From contig NZ_CP009687.1 of NCBI RefSeq assembly GCF_001042715.1, positions 2,967,418-3,031,417 of the forward strand: 64,000 nucleotides of DNA, given 5' to 3'. The position numbers were made by a program, and so were the translations under genes. Below are positions 28,113-37,034 of the stretch, piece by piece. The notes beneath the pieces were generated by a model. The model was not told where the DNA came from. It searched no databases and saw nothing but the letters and a program-made list of their open reading frames with translations. This DNA is from Clostridium aceticum (lineage in GTDB: Bacteria; Bacillota; Clostridia; Peptostreptococcales; Natronincolaceae). The first letter of the stretch is position 1. The number at the start of each line of letters is the position of its first letter.

Positions 28113-29330
28113 CTACTCACCCCTTACTACTTTCACCCGCTGCCCATCTGTTACATAGTGCTGACCTTTGGTAATAACCACATCTCCTTCTTCCAAGCCT
28201 TCTGTCACTTCAATATATAAGCCTGTATCTAGACCTAAAGTTACCTTTTGTTCAACTGCCTCTTCATTTCTCACTAGATAAACCACTTTCTCTTTATCTT
28301 TATCAAGTACAGCCCTGCTTCTTACTGCTAGTACATCTTGTCGCTGCTCAAAATTTAAGTGTATCGCCCCACTCATACCAGGTCTTATTTTTCCTTCGCT
28401 GTTATTTATATATACCTTCACAGTATACAGTTGTGTTCTAGCATCTGCGGTAGGACTGATATAATCAATTTTTCCTGTCATCTCTTCATCTAATGCTGCA
28501 GCTATTGTTATAGCTACTTCCCGTCCCTTATTTAGTCTATTTACCATATTTTCCGCTACATCTACTTGTAAGTAAACCCTATTTATGTCTACAATTGTTG
28601 CTACTGCCTGTGCATTACTAGCTAATTGCCCCTCCACAGCAGTTAAGCTGTTGATCATACCACTAATTGGAGCTTTTACTAATGTGTTATCAAGGTTGCT
28701 CCTTGCTTGCTCCCCAGCACTTTCTGCTTGACTTAATTGGTTCAAGGCTTGCTGATAACCTATTTCTGCCTGATACATTTGTGCTTCTGCTGTCTCTAGT
28801 GGCTTTGTAGAAGCTGCTAGCTCTGCCTGCTCCAACTGGGTTTTAGGGATAGCCCCTGCTTCATAGAGGGTTTTCATTCGTTCTAAGGTATTTAAAGCAT
28901 CCTCCAGTCTTTCCTTAGTTGATTCATACTGAATTGTGGCTAACCTTATACCATTTTCTGCCTGCTCTACACCTCGCTTGGCTAATTCTATACCATGTTC
29001 TGCTTGTTCAATACTTCTTTGAATATCCTTTTGGTCTATTGTCAATAAAACCTGATCCTTGGCAACATAATCTCCCAGCTTTATGTTCAAACTAGTTATT
29101 CTTCCAGGCATTTGTGGTACCACCATCACTTCTTCATTGGCCTGCACCTTACCATTTAAAGAAACTTTATTCTCTATCGTTTCCTTTTGTATCGTCTGAA
29201 TTTCTACTGGTACGTAATTTTCCTCCTGCGTAGCAAAGACCTCTTGCGGCGCACCCCTCCTGCATCCTGTAATAAAAGTAGCAACCATCACTAAAATAAG
29301 CAATAGGGTAAAAACTGACTTTTTTCTCAT
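28113..29330 (-). CDS. RND efflux periplasmic adaptor-type lipoprotein (HlyD/MFP)
   Basis: 405 residues. It starts with a lipoprotein signal (LLILVMVATFITGC, Cys ~23), so it is membrane-anchored outside the cell. Biotinyl-lipoyl halves are VVPQMPGRITSLNIKLGDYV and LVKAPISGMINSLTAVEGQL; between them is a long alpha-helical coiled coil (~100-205) rich in AEHGIELAKRGVEQAENG-type heptads. C-terminal beta-barrel and membrane-proximal domains follow (GKIRPGMSGAIHL, VLDKDKEKVVYLV). Partner of the RND pump that follows 2 bases later. GAGGAAGTAAA precedes the ATG. Confidence 0.93.
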   Translation of the reverse strand: MRKKSVFTLLLILVMVATFITGCRRGAPQEVFATQEENYVPVEIQTIQKETIENKVSLNGKVQANEEVMVVPQMPGRITSLNIKLGDYVAKDQVLLTIDQKDIQRSIEQAEHGIELAKRGVEQAENGIRLATIQYESTKERLEDALNTLERMKTLYEAGAIPKTQLEQAELAASTKPLETAEAQMYQAEIGYQQALNQLSQAESAGEQARSNLDNTLVKAPISGMINSLTAVEGQLASNAQAVATIVDINRVYLQVDVAENMVNRLNKGREVAITIAAALDEEMTGKIDYISPTADARTQLYTVKVYINNSEGKIRPGMSGAIHLNFEQRQDVLAVRSRAVLDKDKEKVVYLVRNEEAVEQKVTLGLDTGLYIEVTEGLEEGDVVITKGQHYVTDGQRVKVVRGE

Positions 29331-29380
29331 TTTACTTCCTCCTGCATTCTAAGTTTTATTAGACCTATTATTTTACATGA

Positions 29381-29396
29381 GACTGACTAGTCGGTC
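29381..29396. promoter_or_regulatory. TetR-type operator upstream of the RND operon
   Basis: The sequence GACTGACTAGTCGGTC is a 16-bp palindrome with one mismatched pair, of the TGACTGACTAGTCAGTCA type bound by many TetR/AcrR regulators of efflux genes. It lies 50 bases upstream of the adaptor start and downstream of a TTGTTATAAT -10-like box (complement of 29444-29449). No TetR gene is adjacent; the nearest, at 54299, is 25 kb away. Confidence 0.6.
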
Positions 29397-29547
29397 GACA
29401 TAGGCCGTCATAAACTATCGGTCCTTCATCAATCTATCCATTCATTATAACAATTAATTATAAATAGTTGCTAAAAAAATTATTAAATGTTTCTTAAAGT
29501 TTATTACAAAGCAGTTAAAAATACCCTCTTTTATCCAAAATAGGTAT

Positions 29548-29665
29548 CATTAGCGTTAACTTAAACCATAGTTTGTCATCCTTCGTGATTCTAAGATCCT
29601 TCGCTACCCTTAGAATGACAGTTAGAGAAAATTTTGGTAATAATTGTGTTAAGTTAACGCCTATA
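29548..29665 (+). mobile_element. MITE family A, copy 6 (118 bp)
   Basis: The ends CATTAGCGTTAACTTAA and TTAAGTTAACGCCTAT are flanked by AAATAGGTAT (29538-29547) and AAATAAGTAT (29666-29675), a 9/10 duplication. Lies upstream of the RND operon promoter. Confidence 0.88.
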
Positions 29666-29683
29666 AAATAAGTATTTAAATTT

Positions 29684-29733
29684 AAAAACTGCTTCCGACA
29701 AGTCCTTAAACCCACTTATCAGAAACAGTTTTT
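29684..29733 (-). terminator. Terminator after ABC exporter operon
   Basis: About 18 paired positions (with G-U pairs) between AAAACTGTTTCTGATAAG and its partner, followed by TTTTTAAATTT on the minus strand. Begins at the stop codon. Confidence 0.8.
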
Positions 29734-31682
29734 TATAATCCTTCCAATCTCCTAAAACTACTGGTAAATTGGCTATTGTATAGATCTGCATAAAACCCAT
29801 TTTTTTCTAGAAGCTGCTGGTGGGTGCCTTGTTCGATCATCTCCCCATGGTCAATAACAAGGATTAAGTCCGCTCCCCTTATCGTTGATAATCTATGGGC
29901 AATAACAAAGTTAGTTCTTCCCTCCATCAACCTAGCCATAGCCTTCTGTATCAGAACTTCTGTTCTTGTATCGACACTACTGGTAGCTTCATCAAGAATC
30001 AATATTGCTGGATTAGCAAGTATTGCCCTGGCAATCGTTAAAAGCTGTTTTTGTCCTTGGGATATGTTGGAAGCCTCCTCGTCCAGCACAGTATCATATC
30101 CTTCTGGTAATCTTCTTATAAAATAATCCGCATGGGCTGCTTTAGAAGCTGCCACAATTTCTTCTTCACTGGCACTCTGTCTTCCATAGGCTATATTTTC
30201 TCTAATAGTGCCACTAAATAACCAGGTATCCTGCAGTACCATACCAAACATGTTTCGAAGATTCCCACGTCTTAAATCTCTAATATCAGTGCCATCTATA
30301 GTAATGTTGCCACCCTTTATTTCATAAAAACGCATGAGTAAGTTGACCAGCGTGGTTTTACCCGCCCCAGTTGGTCCTACAATGGCTATGGTTTGACCTT
30401 TTTTCACCTCTATATTCATATCCTTTATTAAGATGTTATCTTCTTTATACCCAAACTGAACATGTTGAAAGCTTACTTCTCCCCTTGGAAATTCGATAAT
30501 TTTAGCATCTTCTTTATCTGGAATTTCCTCCACTTCATCTAGAAGATTAAAAACTCTTTCTGCTGATGCAACAGTAGACTGAATAATATTTGTTATATTT
30601 GCTGTCTGTACAATTGGATGGGTAAACTGCCTTGCATATTGAATAAAGGCCTGAATATCGCCTATTTGAATTCTCTGTATTGCAACAAAAATACCTCCAA
30701 CTACACAAATCAATACATAACCTATATTATTTACAAAGTTCAGCAAAGGCATGATGATTCCAGAGATAAATTCTGCTTTCCATCCTGCATCATAAAGTCT
30801 TTCATTAATCTCATCAAACTCATCAATCGACCTTTTTTCATGTCCAAAAACCTTCACTTCCTTATGACCAGTATACATTTCCTCTGCATGACCATTAAGT
30901 TCTCCTAAAACCGCCTGCCTTGCTGCAAATAGTCTTTGTGATTTCTTAGCTACTGCTACTGTTACAGCTGCTGAAAGAGGCAAAGTGATGATAGCAATCA
31001 AAGTCAAGACTGGACTTATGCTTAACATCATAATCGTAACACCTACTAAGGTGACAATAGCAGTAATTAACTGAGTTAAACTCTGCTGAAGTGTACTCCC
31101 TACATTGTCTAAATCATTGGTAATACGACTTAGTATCTCACCATGGGTATGAGAATCAAAATACTTCAAAGGCAAGCGAGCCAACTTAGCATTTGCATCT
31201 TTTCTCATTTTATAAACAGTTTTCTGCGCCACCCCTGCCATCATATATCCAGTAGCGAAGTTGAAAAGTGAACTTATGACGTACAGAGCAATAAGCACTA
31301 ATACAATTTGCCAAATATAGTTAAAGTCTATGCCTGGAACAGGCTGTGCTCTTAGTTGATCTATGAATTCAATGTCTGCCCCTCTTTCAATTGCAGCTTC
31401 TATGTTGGTGAAATAGCTCATTCTGTTCATTAATCCTTCAGCTATTTTATTGGTGGCAGCACCCATAAATTTGGGGCTGAGGATATTAAACACTGTACTT
31501 AAAATTGCTAGAAAAAATACCATCATCAGTTTTGCTCTATGGGGCTTTAGATAACCCATAAGTCTTTTCAATGAGTTTTTAAAATCTGTAGCCTTCTCAA
31601 CTGGCCTTCCCATAGCAAATCCGCTCCCTGGACCACGTCCTCCTCCCGGACCATAATTATTGGATTTTCCTTCTCCCTTCAT
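29733..31682 (-). CDS. ABC exporter half-transporter, canonical-site subunit
   Basis: 649 residues. A Gly/Pro-rich N-terminal tail (NNYGPGGGRGPGSGFAMGRP) precedes an ABC exporter TM domain of six helices (~50-350) and a nucleotide-binding domain (~395-640). Walker A VGPTGAGKTTLVNLLMRF, Walker B LILDEATSSVD with catalytic Glu, H-loop IAHRLSTIRGADLI. The signature reads NISQGQKQLL rather than LSGGQ. Together with the next gene it forms a heterodimeric exporter of the TM287/288, BmrCD or LmrCD kind. It overlaps the partner by 4 bases. Probable drug or peptide export. Confidence 0.93.
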   Translation of the reverse strand: MKGEGKSNNYGPGGGRGPGSGFAMGRPVEKATDFKNSLKRLMGYLKPHRAKLMMVFFLAILSTVFNILSPKFMGAATNKIAEGLMNRMSYFTNIEAAIERGADIEFIDQLRAQPVPGIDFNYIWQIVLVLIALYVISSLFNFATGYMMAGVAQKTVYKMRKDANAKLARLPLKYFDSHTHGEILSRITNDLDNVGSTLQQSLTQLITAIVTLVGVTIMMLSISPVLTLIAIITLPLSAAVTVAVAKKSQRLFAARQAVLGELNGHAEEMYTGHKEVKVFGHEKRSIDEFDEINERLYDAGWKAEFISGIIMPLLNFVNNIGYVLICVVGGIFVAIQRIQIGDIQAFIQYARQFTHPIVQTANITNIIQSTVASAERVFNLLDEVEEIPDKEDAKIIEFPRGEVSFQHVQFGYKEDNILIKDMNIEVKKGQTIAIVGPTGAGKTTLVNLLMRFYEIKGGNITIDGTDIRDLRRGNLRNMFGMVLQDTWLFSGTIRENIAYGRQSASEEEIVAASKAAHADYFIRRLPEGYDTVLDEEASNISQGQKQLLTIARAILANPAILILDEATSSVDTRTEVLIQKAMARLMEGRTNFVIAHRLSTIRGADLILVIDHGEMIEQGTHQQLLEKNGFYADLYNSQFTSSFRRLEGL

Positions 31683-33406
31683 GCTAACTCCTCCTCAGTA
31701 AGCTGGGAAGCTACAATTTCCCGATAGACATTACAGGTGCTTAACAATTCTTTATGGTTACCTATCCCGGCAATTTCTCCTTGATCTAGAACAATAATTC
31801 TATCAGCCTCCATCACCGTACTTACCCTTTGGGCAACCATAATCACTGTAGCATTTTTTATTTCTTTTTTAAGGGCTGTTCTTAGCTTGGCATCGGTTTT
31901 AAAATCAAGTGCAGAGAAGCTATCATCAAAAATATATACTTCTGCTCTCCTGATCAACGCCCTAGCTATAGAAAGCCGCTGTTTTTGTCCTCCCGAAACA
32001 TTGGCACCCCCCTGTGCAATTTCTGAATCAAATCCATCTTCCATGCCGGAAATAAATTCAGATGCCTGTGCTATCTCAGCCGCCTGCTTCACCTCTTCTT
32101 CGGTTGCATCTTCTTTACCAAACTTTATATTTTCTATGATACTGCCTGTAAAAAGCAATGCTTTTTGTGGAACAAATCCGATCTTTTTCCTTAAAATCTC
32201 TTGAGGAATTTCTCTTACATCAACACCATTTATAAGTACCGCACCCTTATCAACATCATAAAACCGTGGTATAAGATTAATCAGTGTTGATTTACCTGAA
32301 CCAGTACCTCCAATAATCGCTGTTACCTCCCCGGGGGTTGCGCTAAAGGTGATATTATGAATCGCAGGCTTTTCTGCACCTGGATAACTAAAACTAACAT
32401 CCCTAAACTCTATATAGCCTTTTCGATCTCCTAGCTTCTTGGGGTTAACTGGATCGTTTATTTCAGGTGCCATATCCAATACTTCATTAATTCTAACAGC
32501 TGAGGCTTCTCCTCTTGGGATGAATACAAACATCATTGAAAGCATCAAGAGTGCCATCATGATTTGTATTGCATATTGAAGAAATGCCATCATATCTCCT
32601 ATCTGTAAGTCACCTAAGTCGATATATCTACTTCCAAACCAAATGATTGCTACGCCAGTTAGATTCATAATTAACGTAACAATAGGCAACATACCTGCCA
32701 TAATCTTATTAGCTTTGATTGTAGTGTTGGTTAAATCAAGATTCGCTTCATCAAAGCGTCTCTTTTCATCGTCAATGCGATTAAAAGCCCGTATAACCCT
32801 AATGCCCGTAAGATTTTCCCGAGAAACTAAGTTCAACTTATCTAGTTTACTTTGAATAAATTTAAACAAAGGCATCACTCTTTGTCCAACAATTGCAATA
32901 AAAACAACTAAAATTAATAATGCAATAGCAAGGATCATGGTCAGTCTCCTATTCATAGATATGGCCATGATTATTCCACCAATCCCCATCATAGGAGCAC
33001 TCACCATCATTCTAAGCACCATAATTAATACTGTTTGAACCTGATTAATATCATTGGTGGTTCTAGTGATAAGAGAGGCTGTTCCTATCTTATCAAATTC
33101 ATTTAAAGAGTAGCTTTGCACCCTAGAAAAAACTTTACTGCGTAGATTTCTACTGTAAGCCATAGCAACTTTTGAAGATAAAAAGCTGCTTGTAATAGCG
33201 GCAACAGCACCTCCACCAGCTATCACTAGCATGATTCCTCCCAGCCTCCATATATAATGGGTATTTCCAGGAATCATACCTTTGTTTACAATATCAGCCA
33301 TCAATGTTGGTAAATATAAATCAGCAATAGACTGAATAAAAACGAGGACAAAAATTCCAACGATGGCAGTCCCAAATGGTTTCAAATATTTTAATAGCTT
33401 AATCAT
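31679..33406 (-). CDS. ABC exporter half-transporter, degenerate-site subunit
   Basis: 575 residues: six TM helices (~15-300) and a nucleotide-binding domain (~335-575). Walker A is AIIGGTGSGKSTLINL, signature NVSGGQKQRLS is intact, but Walker B is VYIFDDSFSALD, with Asp where the catalytic Glu should be. Paired with the NISQGQ signature of the partner, this builds one degenerate and one active ATP site, the known layout of heterodimeric exporters. Encoded after the two-component genes, so likely under their control. Confidence 0.93.
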   Translation of the reverse strand: MIKLLKYLKPFGTAIVGIFVLVFIQSIADLYLPTLMADIVNKGMIPGNTHYIWRLGGIMLVIAGGGAVAAITSSFLSSKVAMAYSRNLRSKVFSRVQSYSLNEFDKIGTASLITRTTNDINQVQTVLIMVLRMMVSAPMMGIGGIIMAISMNRRLTMILAIALLILVVFIAIVGQRVMPLFKFIQSKLDKLNLVSRENLTGIRVIRAFNRIDDEKRRFDEANLDLTNTTIKANKIMAGMLPIVTLIMNLTGVAIIWFGSRYIDLGDLQIGDMMAFLQYAIQIMMALLMLSMMFVFIPRGEASAVRINEVLDMAPEINDPVNPKKLGDRKGYIEFRDVSFSYPGAEKPAIHNITFSATPGEVTAIIGGTGSGKSTLINLIPRFYDVDKGAVLINGVDVREIPQEILRKKIGFVPQKALLFTGSIIENIKFGKEDATEEEVKQAAEIAQASEFISGMEDGFDSEIAQGGANVSGGQKQRLSIARALIRRAEVYIFDDSFSALDFKTDAKLRTALKKEIKNATVIMVAQRVSTVMEADRIIVLDQGEIAGIGNHKELLSTCNVYREIVASQLTEEELA

Positions 33407-33451
33407 TATTTATCTGATCTCCTATCAGTTTAAGTGTTCATCATTGTACTT

Positions 33452-34141
33452 TCATACTTCAAATCTGTACCCTACACCCCAAATTGTTTCGATATATTGG
33501 GGATTTGAGGGATCTACTTCTATTTTTTCTCTTATTTTTCTAATATGGACAGTAACTGTGGAGATGTCCCCTTGGGAATCAAGACCCCATAGCTTTTCAA
33601 ATAGTTCTTCTTTTTTAAATACCCTATTTGGATTAGAAGCTAAAAACATCAATAAATCAAATTCCTTGGTTGTTAAAATAATTTCTTTACCATGAACATG
33701 TACTCTTCTAGATGCTTTATCAATTGTAAGTCCCCTTATGTCAATCTCATCTCTAGTCATTCGGTTATCCCCTGTTAGTCTTTCATATCTCGAAATATGC
33801 GCTTTTACTCTTGCCACTAATTCCCCTGGACTAAAGGGTTTTGTCATATAATCGTCCGCCCCTAAACCTAATCCTCTTATTTTGTCTATATCCTCTTTTT
33901 TAGCTGAAACCATAAGAATCGGCGTGTTTTTCTCACGCCTAACTTGTCTGCATATTTCAAAACCATCTATTTTTGGAAGCATTAGGTCTAATAGAATTAG
34001 ATCATAGTTTTGATTTTTTGCCTTAAATACCCCTTGATCACCATTGTTTTCAATCTCTACTTGAAAACCATTTATTTCTAAATAATCCCTCTCCAGTTCA
34101 GCAATACTTATATCGTCTTCAATAATTAAAATCTTTTTCAT
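33452..34141 (-). CDS. OmpR-family response regulator
   Basis: 229 residues. The receiver domain (~1-115) has acidic pocket IIEDD, phosphoacceptor in YDLILLDLMLPKIDG, switch Ser in ILMVSAK, and Lys in DDYMTKPF. The winged-helix Trans_reg_C domain (~130-228) ends VTVHIRKIREKIEVDPSNPQ and WGVGYRFEV. It follows its kinase gene by 16 bases and precedes the ABC exporter by 45, so the four genes form one unit; the exporter is the obvious target. Confidence 0.93.
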   Translation of the reverse strand: MKKILIIEDDISIAELERDYLEINGFQVEIENNGDQGVFKAKNQNYDLILLDLMLPKIDGFEICRQVRREKNTPILMVSAKKEDIDKIRGLGLGADDYMTKPFSPGELVARVKAHISRYERLTGDNRMTRDEIDIRGLTIDKASRRVHVHGKEIILTTKEFDLLMFLASNPNRVFKKEELFEKLWGLDSQGDISTVTVHIRKIREKIEVDPSNPQYIETIWGVGYRFEV

Positions 34142-34157
34142 TTTCTATTATCCCACC

Positions 34158-35615
34158 TTATGATCTCTTTAAAGTAAAGAATATGCTAGTACCTATTCCT
34201 TCCTTACTTTCAGCCCACATTGTACCACCATGTTCTTCTATAATTTTCTTTGCTATGGCAAGACCTAAACCACTTCCACCAGTTAGGGCATTTCTAGAAG
34301 GATCAGCTCTATAGAACCTATCAAATATAAAAGGGAGAGCTTCTCTTGGAATCCCCTGTCCAGTATCTTTAATTTCTATTTGCACTTGTTTTTTATTTTC
34401 TTCAAGTATAATATCTATTATCCCTTCTGTTTTATTTGTGTACTTTACTGCATTTTCAATAATATTTACAACCACTCTTTTCATCTGTATTACATCTACT
34501 CTCACAAAAGCAGGCGTATGAATTTTACAATGATATTGTATCGTTACTTTTTCTTTCTCTAAATCAAACTGTAATTCCTCTACTAAATCTAAAAAATATT
34601 TTCCTATATCAATTCTATTTAAATGTAGTGGTAACTTATTTAAGTCTAGTTTAGAAAATAAAAATAAATCATCAATTAATGTATCTACATCTACTGTCTT
34701 TGTATAAATACGATGAATATATTTTTCCATTTTTTCCGGCGTATCTGCAATACCATCTCTAATCCCCTCAACATATCCCTTAATCGTTGTAATAGGGGTT
34801 TTTAGATCGTGAGATATGTTTGAAAAAAGTTCTTTTCTGTTTTCTTCATATTGAAGCTGCTTGTCTAAAGAATGTTTTAGTCTTTGTCGCATTTCCTCAA
34901 ATGCTCGGGATAATTCTCCTATCTCATCCTTATCGTTGCTGATTAATTCAAAGTCTAAGTCTCCCTCTTTGATTCTATTGGCAGAATCCTTTAACTTACC
35001 TAGCGGTTTAACGATGCTGCCCGCCACAAGATACGTCAAAGTGCCATTGGTTATAACAAGGATTACTACAATGGCGATCATAAGGGTAGTGACCAATTCC
35101 TGAAAAGTCCTCTTGATAGGTTCCATATTCGTTATGAAAAATATTGTACCTTGCCCTTTATCCGAAAAATAAAAATCTTGTTGGCTTAATCTCAGTTCAG
35201 CCTCTATAGTCTCCTCCGAAGCAATAGGCATATCGTAGACATATTTACCAAATTGCGGCAGATCTTCTTCTTTTATCATATACTGAAATCGTGGACTATT
35301 ATAAATAATAACATTATTTTTTCTTACGATGATTCCAGAATTAAAAAGTATTAGTTGCTTTTCTAATTCCTTAAAGTAATTTTCATCCTGAAAATTTTCT
35401 GGTGTTTTCAAAGAAACTTCTTTAATACTGGAAAAAAACATCTCCCGGTCTGCTACTGCTTGTTTAAGCGTATGGACTTTACCTACTCCAGGATAAGATT
35501 TATAAAAATCTCCAATATAATAAAGCCCTGCAAATATACCTACTATGATTGTTAAAAATATAGGTACTAAAAGCAATGCTATATACGATAATAATAATCT
35601 AAATTTAATGGACAT
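34158..35615 (-). CDS. Sensor histidine kinase (HAMP-HisKA-HATPase)
   Basis: 485 residues. TM1 ~10-30, extracytoplasmic domain ~32-170, TM2 ~172-195, HAMP ~195-250 (GSIVKPLGKLKDSANRIKEGD). HisKA has the H box LFSNISHDLKTPITTIKGYVE (~268-288); HATPase N box NIIENAVKYTNK, G1 DTGQGIPREA, G2 GGSGLGLAIAKKI. Membrane-bound partner of the OmpR regulator. ATG follows CTAAGGAGAAGACT. The ligand is unknown; kinase-regulator-exporter units of this kind often respond to antimicrobial or envelope stress. Confidence 0.93.
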   Translation of the reverse strand: MSIKFRLLLSYIALLLVPIFLTIIVGIFAGLYYIGDFYKSYPGVGKVHTLKQAVADREMFFSSIKEVSLKTPENFQDENYFKELEKQLILFNSGIIVRKNNVIIYNSPRFQYMIKEEDLPQFGKYVYDMPIASEETIEAELRLSQQDFYFSDKGQGTIFFITNMEPIKRTFQELVTTLMIAIVVILVITNGTLTYLVAGSIVKPLGKLKDSANRIKEGDLDFELISNDKDEIGELSRAFEEMRQRLKHSLDKQLQYEENRKELFSNISHDLKTPITTIKGYVEGIRDGIADTPEKMEKYIHRIYTKTVDVDTLIDDLFLFSKLDLNKLPLHLNRIDIGKYFLDLVEELQFDLEKEKVTIQYHCKIHTPAFVRVDVIQMKRVVVNIIENAVKYTNKTEGIIDIILEENKKQVQIEIKDTGQGIPREALPFIFDRFYRADPSRNALTGGSGLGLAIAKKIIEEHGGTMWAESKEGIGTSIFFTLKRS

Positions 35616-35636
35616 AGTCTTCTCCTTAGCTTTCTA

Positions 35637-35758
35637 TATATAGACATCTGATCCTAAATTTTAATATACTAAGGGCTACATTTTCAGCCCACGGTTTCGG
35701 GGCGAAACCGTAGACCGTATATATGAAAACTTAGTTTTTAAAGCGTATGTTCTATATA
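35637..35758. repeat. Family C palindrome (about 122 bp)
   Basis: The outer ends TATATAGACAT / TGTTCTATATA and the middle blocks CTAAATTTTAATATAC / GTATATATGAAAACTTAG form an imperfect inverted repeat. The centre is the perfect hairpin ACGGTTTCG-GGG-CGAAACCGT (35691-35711). It lies upstream of the sensor kinase operon. Confidence 0.6.
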
Positions 35759-35865
35759 CAACTTTTTTGATAGTTTAATTATATACAATGATTATAAATT
35801 GTCTATAAAGTATTTCTTAAATTTTTCTAAAGAGAGAGTTCATAGCAATAATTTTATAAATATTT

Positions 35866-35983
35866 CAGAGGCGTTAACTTAGTACAATTATTACCAAAAT
35901 TCTCTTGAACTGTCATCCTGAGGGTAGCGAAGGATCTTGAAATAACGAAGGATGACAAGTTATGGTTTAAGTTAACGCCAATG
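35866..35983 (-). mobile_element. MITE family A, copy 7 (118 bp, reversed)
   Basis: The ends CAGAGGCGTTAAC and GTTAACGCCAATG are flanked by a perfect 10-bp duplication ATAAATATTT at 35856-35865 and 35984-35993. Confidence 0.92.
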
Positions 35984-35996
35984 ATAAATATTTAAG

Positions 35997-36045
35997 ATTT
36001 TGTTTATAGATAAACAAAATCAAAGTTTGAACTTACTTATCTATA
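35997..36045. repeat. Family B short palindrome
   Basis: TATAGATAA (36005-36013) and TTATCTATA (36037-36045) are the family ends. An overlapping perfect palindrome ATTTTGTTTA-TAGA-TAAACAAAAT occupies 35997-36020. Confidence 0.65.
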
Positions 36046-36086
36046 TCTGTAATTTATAATTGCTAGTTATAAGAAAGGCGTACAGC

Positions 36087-36130
36087 AAGAAAGTCCCTGC
36101 TCTACACATTAGCATAGGCGGGACCTTCTT
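36087..36130. terminator. Hairpin downstream of AnfO-like gene
   Basis: The stem AAGAAAGTCCCTGC / GGCGGGACCTTCTT sits 38 bases past the stop. There is no clean T tract, so it is a weak terminator candidate. Confidence 0.5.
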
Positions 36131-36167
36131 AGCTTATACATGACCAAATCAAAAGTTTAGCAATTGA

Positions 36168-36791
36168 TTAATCCATACATGTCTTTTTATACACAGTGAC
36201 GTGATAGTTTCCATCTTCCTCTTGATTTACATCTGCTTTTAAGTTAAGTTTTTGAAACTCTCCTTCAAACCATTTAGGAATATGTGCACAAATCACCTTT
36301 AGTTCATAAAAGCTGTTCTTTCTAAGAAAAGGCAGCAGTACCTGCTTAGATGTAACCCCTGTGCTGCTTTGCTGCAATTTTTTGAGGTTCATGAAATAAT
36401 ATCCCTTTTTTTCTCCTTCTATAGGCATGGGAGCTTCCTCTTCTTCACTATCATTGACTTCTTCTTCTTTTTCCAAAATTACATCTAAAAAGATCTCGGG
36501 ATGACCTTCTAGTTCCCATAAAGTAAATCCTTCAGCATCTAATACTGTGTATATCAACCCAGTAATTTCTCTTGCCGCAAAAATTTTGCAACTATCACCC
36601 AAAGACTTCATCATCTCTGTAAGACTTTGTCTTACACCTATCATACCTTTTGTATAGTCTATACCAAAAGGAAATTCTTTGACAATCTCCCACTGCCCTT
36701 CAACCTTTTTATAAACCCTAATACATCCAGTTTCCAAAAGTACAGAGGTGTGATTATTGTCATTTAAAAAACAAGCTATTTCTTTACTCAT
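36168..36791 (-). CDS. AnfO-family protein (Fe-only nitrogenase accessory-like)
   Basis: 207 residues with two blocks joined by an acidic linker (EKEEEVNDSEEEEAP, ~120-134). The first block begins MSKEIACFLNDNNHTSVLLE, then GCIRVYKKVEGQWEIVKEFPF, RQSLTEMMKSLGDSCKIFAA and GFTLWELEGHPEIFLD. The second contains LKKLQQSSTGVTSKQVLLPF and FYELKVICAHIPKWFE. This layout matches my memory of AnfO, a protein encoded with the iron-only nitrogenase. No nitrogenase gene lies in the window. It is a single gene between two hairpins, with a good GGGGGAAAGAAT site. Function in a non-nitrogenase setting is unknown; the split FeMo-like cofactor-binding look of the first block is only inference. Confidence 0.7.
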   Translation of the reverse strand: MSKEIACFLNDNNHTSVLLETGCIRVYKKVEGQWEIVKEFPFGIDYTKGMIGVRQSLTEMMKSLGDSCKIFAAREITGLIYTVLDAEGFTLWELEGHPEIFLDVILEKEEEVNDSEEEEAPMPIEGEKKGYYFMNLKKLQQSSTGVTSKQVLLPFLRKNSFYELKVICAHIPKWFEGEFQKLNLKADVNQEEDGNYHVTVYKKTCMD

Positions 36792-36822
36792 ATTCTTTCC
36801 CCCTTTTAAGTTTTAAATTTAA

Positions 36823-36853
36823 CAAAAAAGCACAGCGAAAAATCTTCGCTGCA
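36823..36853 (-). terminator. Terminator of the FIST-Hpt phosphorelay operon
   Basis: The minus-strand stem CAGCGAA / TTCGCTG is followed by TGCTTTTTTG, between the Hpt gene and the AnfO gene. Confidence 0.7.
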
Positions 36854-37034
36854 CATCTTTATGCATATTTCTATTTAAGTTTATTTTATTCTTGCAACAA
36901 AATGATAGGATAAATCATTATAGCACAACTTTATTATATTTACAATTCTGAAAATTCTTTATACTGCAATATATTACACTTTGCACTGAGTATGGGGTAG
37001 GTTGCAGCAAGTAATAGCTATGGAAAAATTATAT

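Noticed and set aside
29515-29715. Open frame over MITE copy 6
   Set aside because: It is made of the repeat itself, has no ribosome site, and is not preserved in other copies.
36087-36130. Hairpin as a small RNA gene
   Set aside because: It lies directly after the AnfO stop and has no promoter of its own; a 3' hairpin is the simpler reading.
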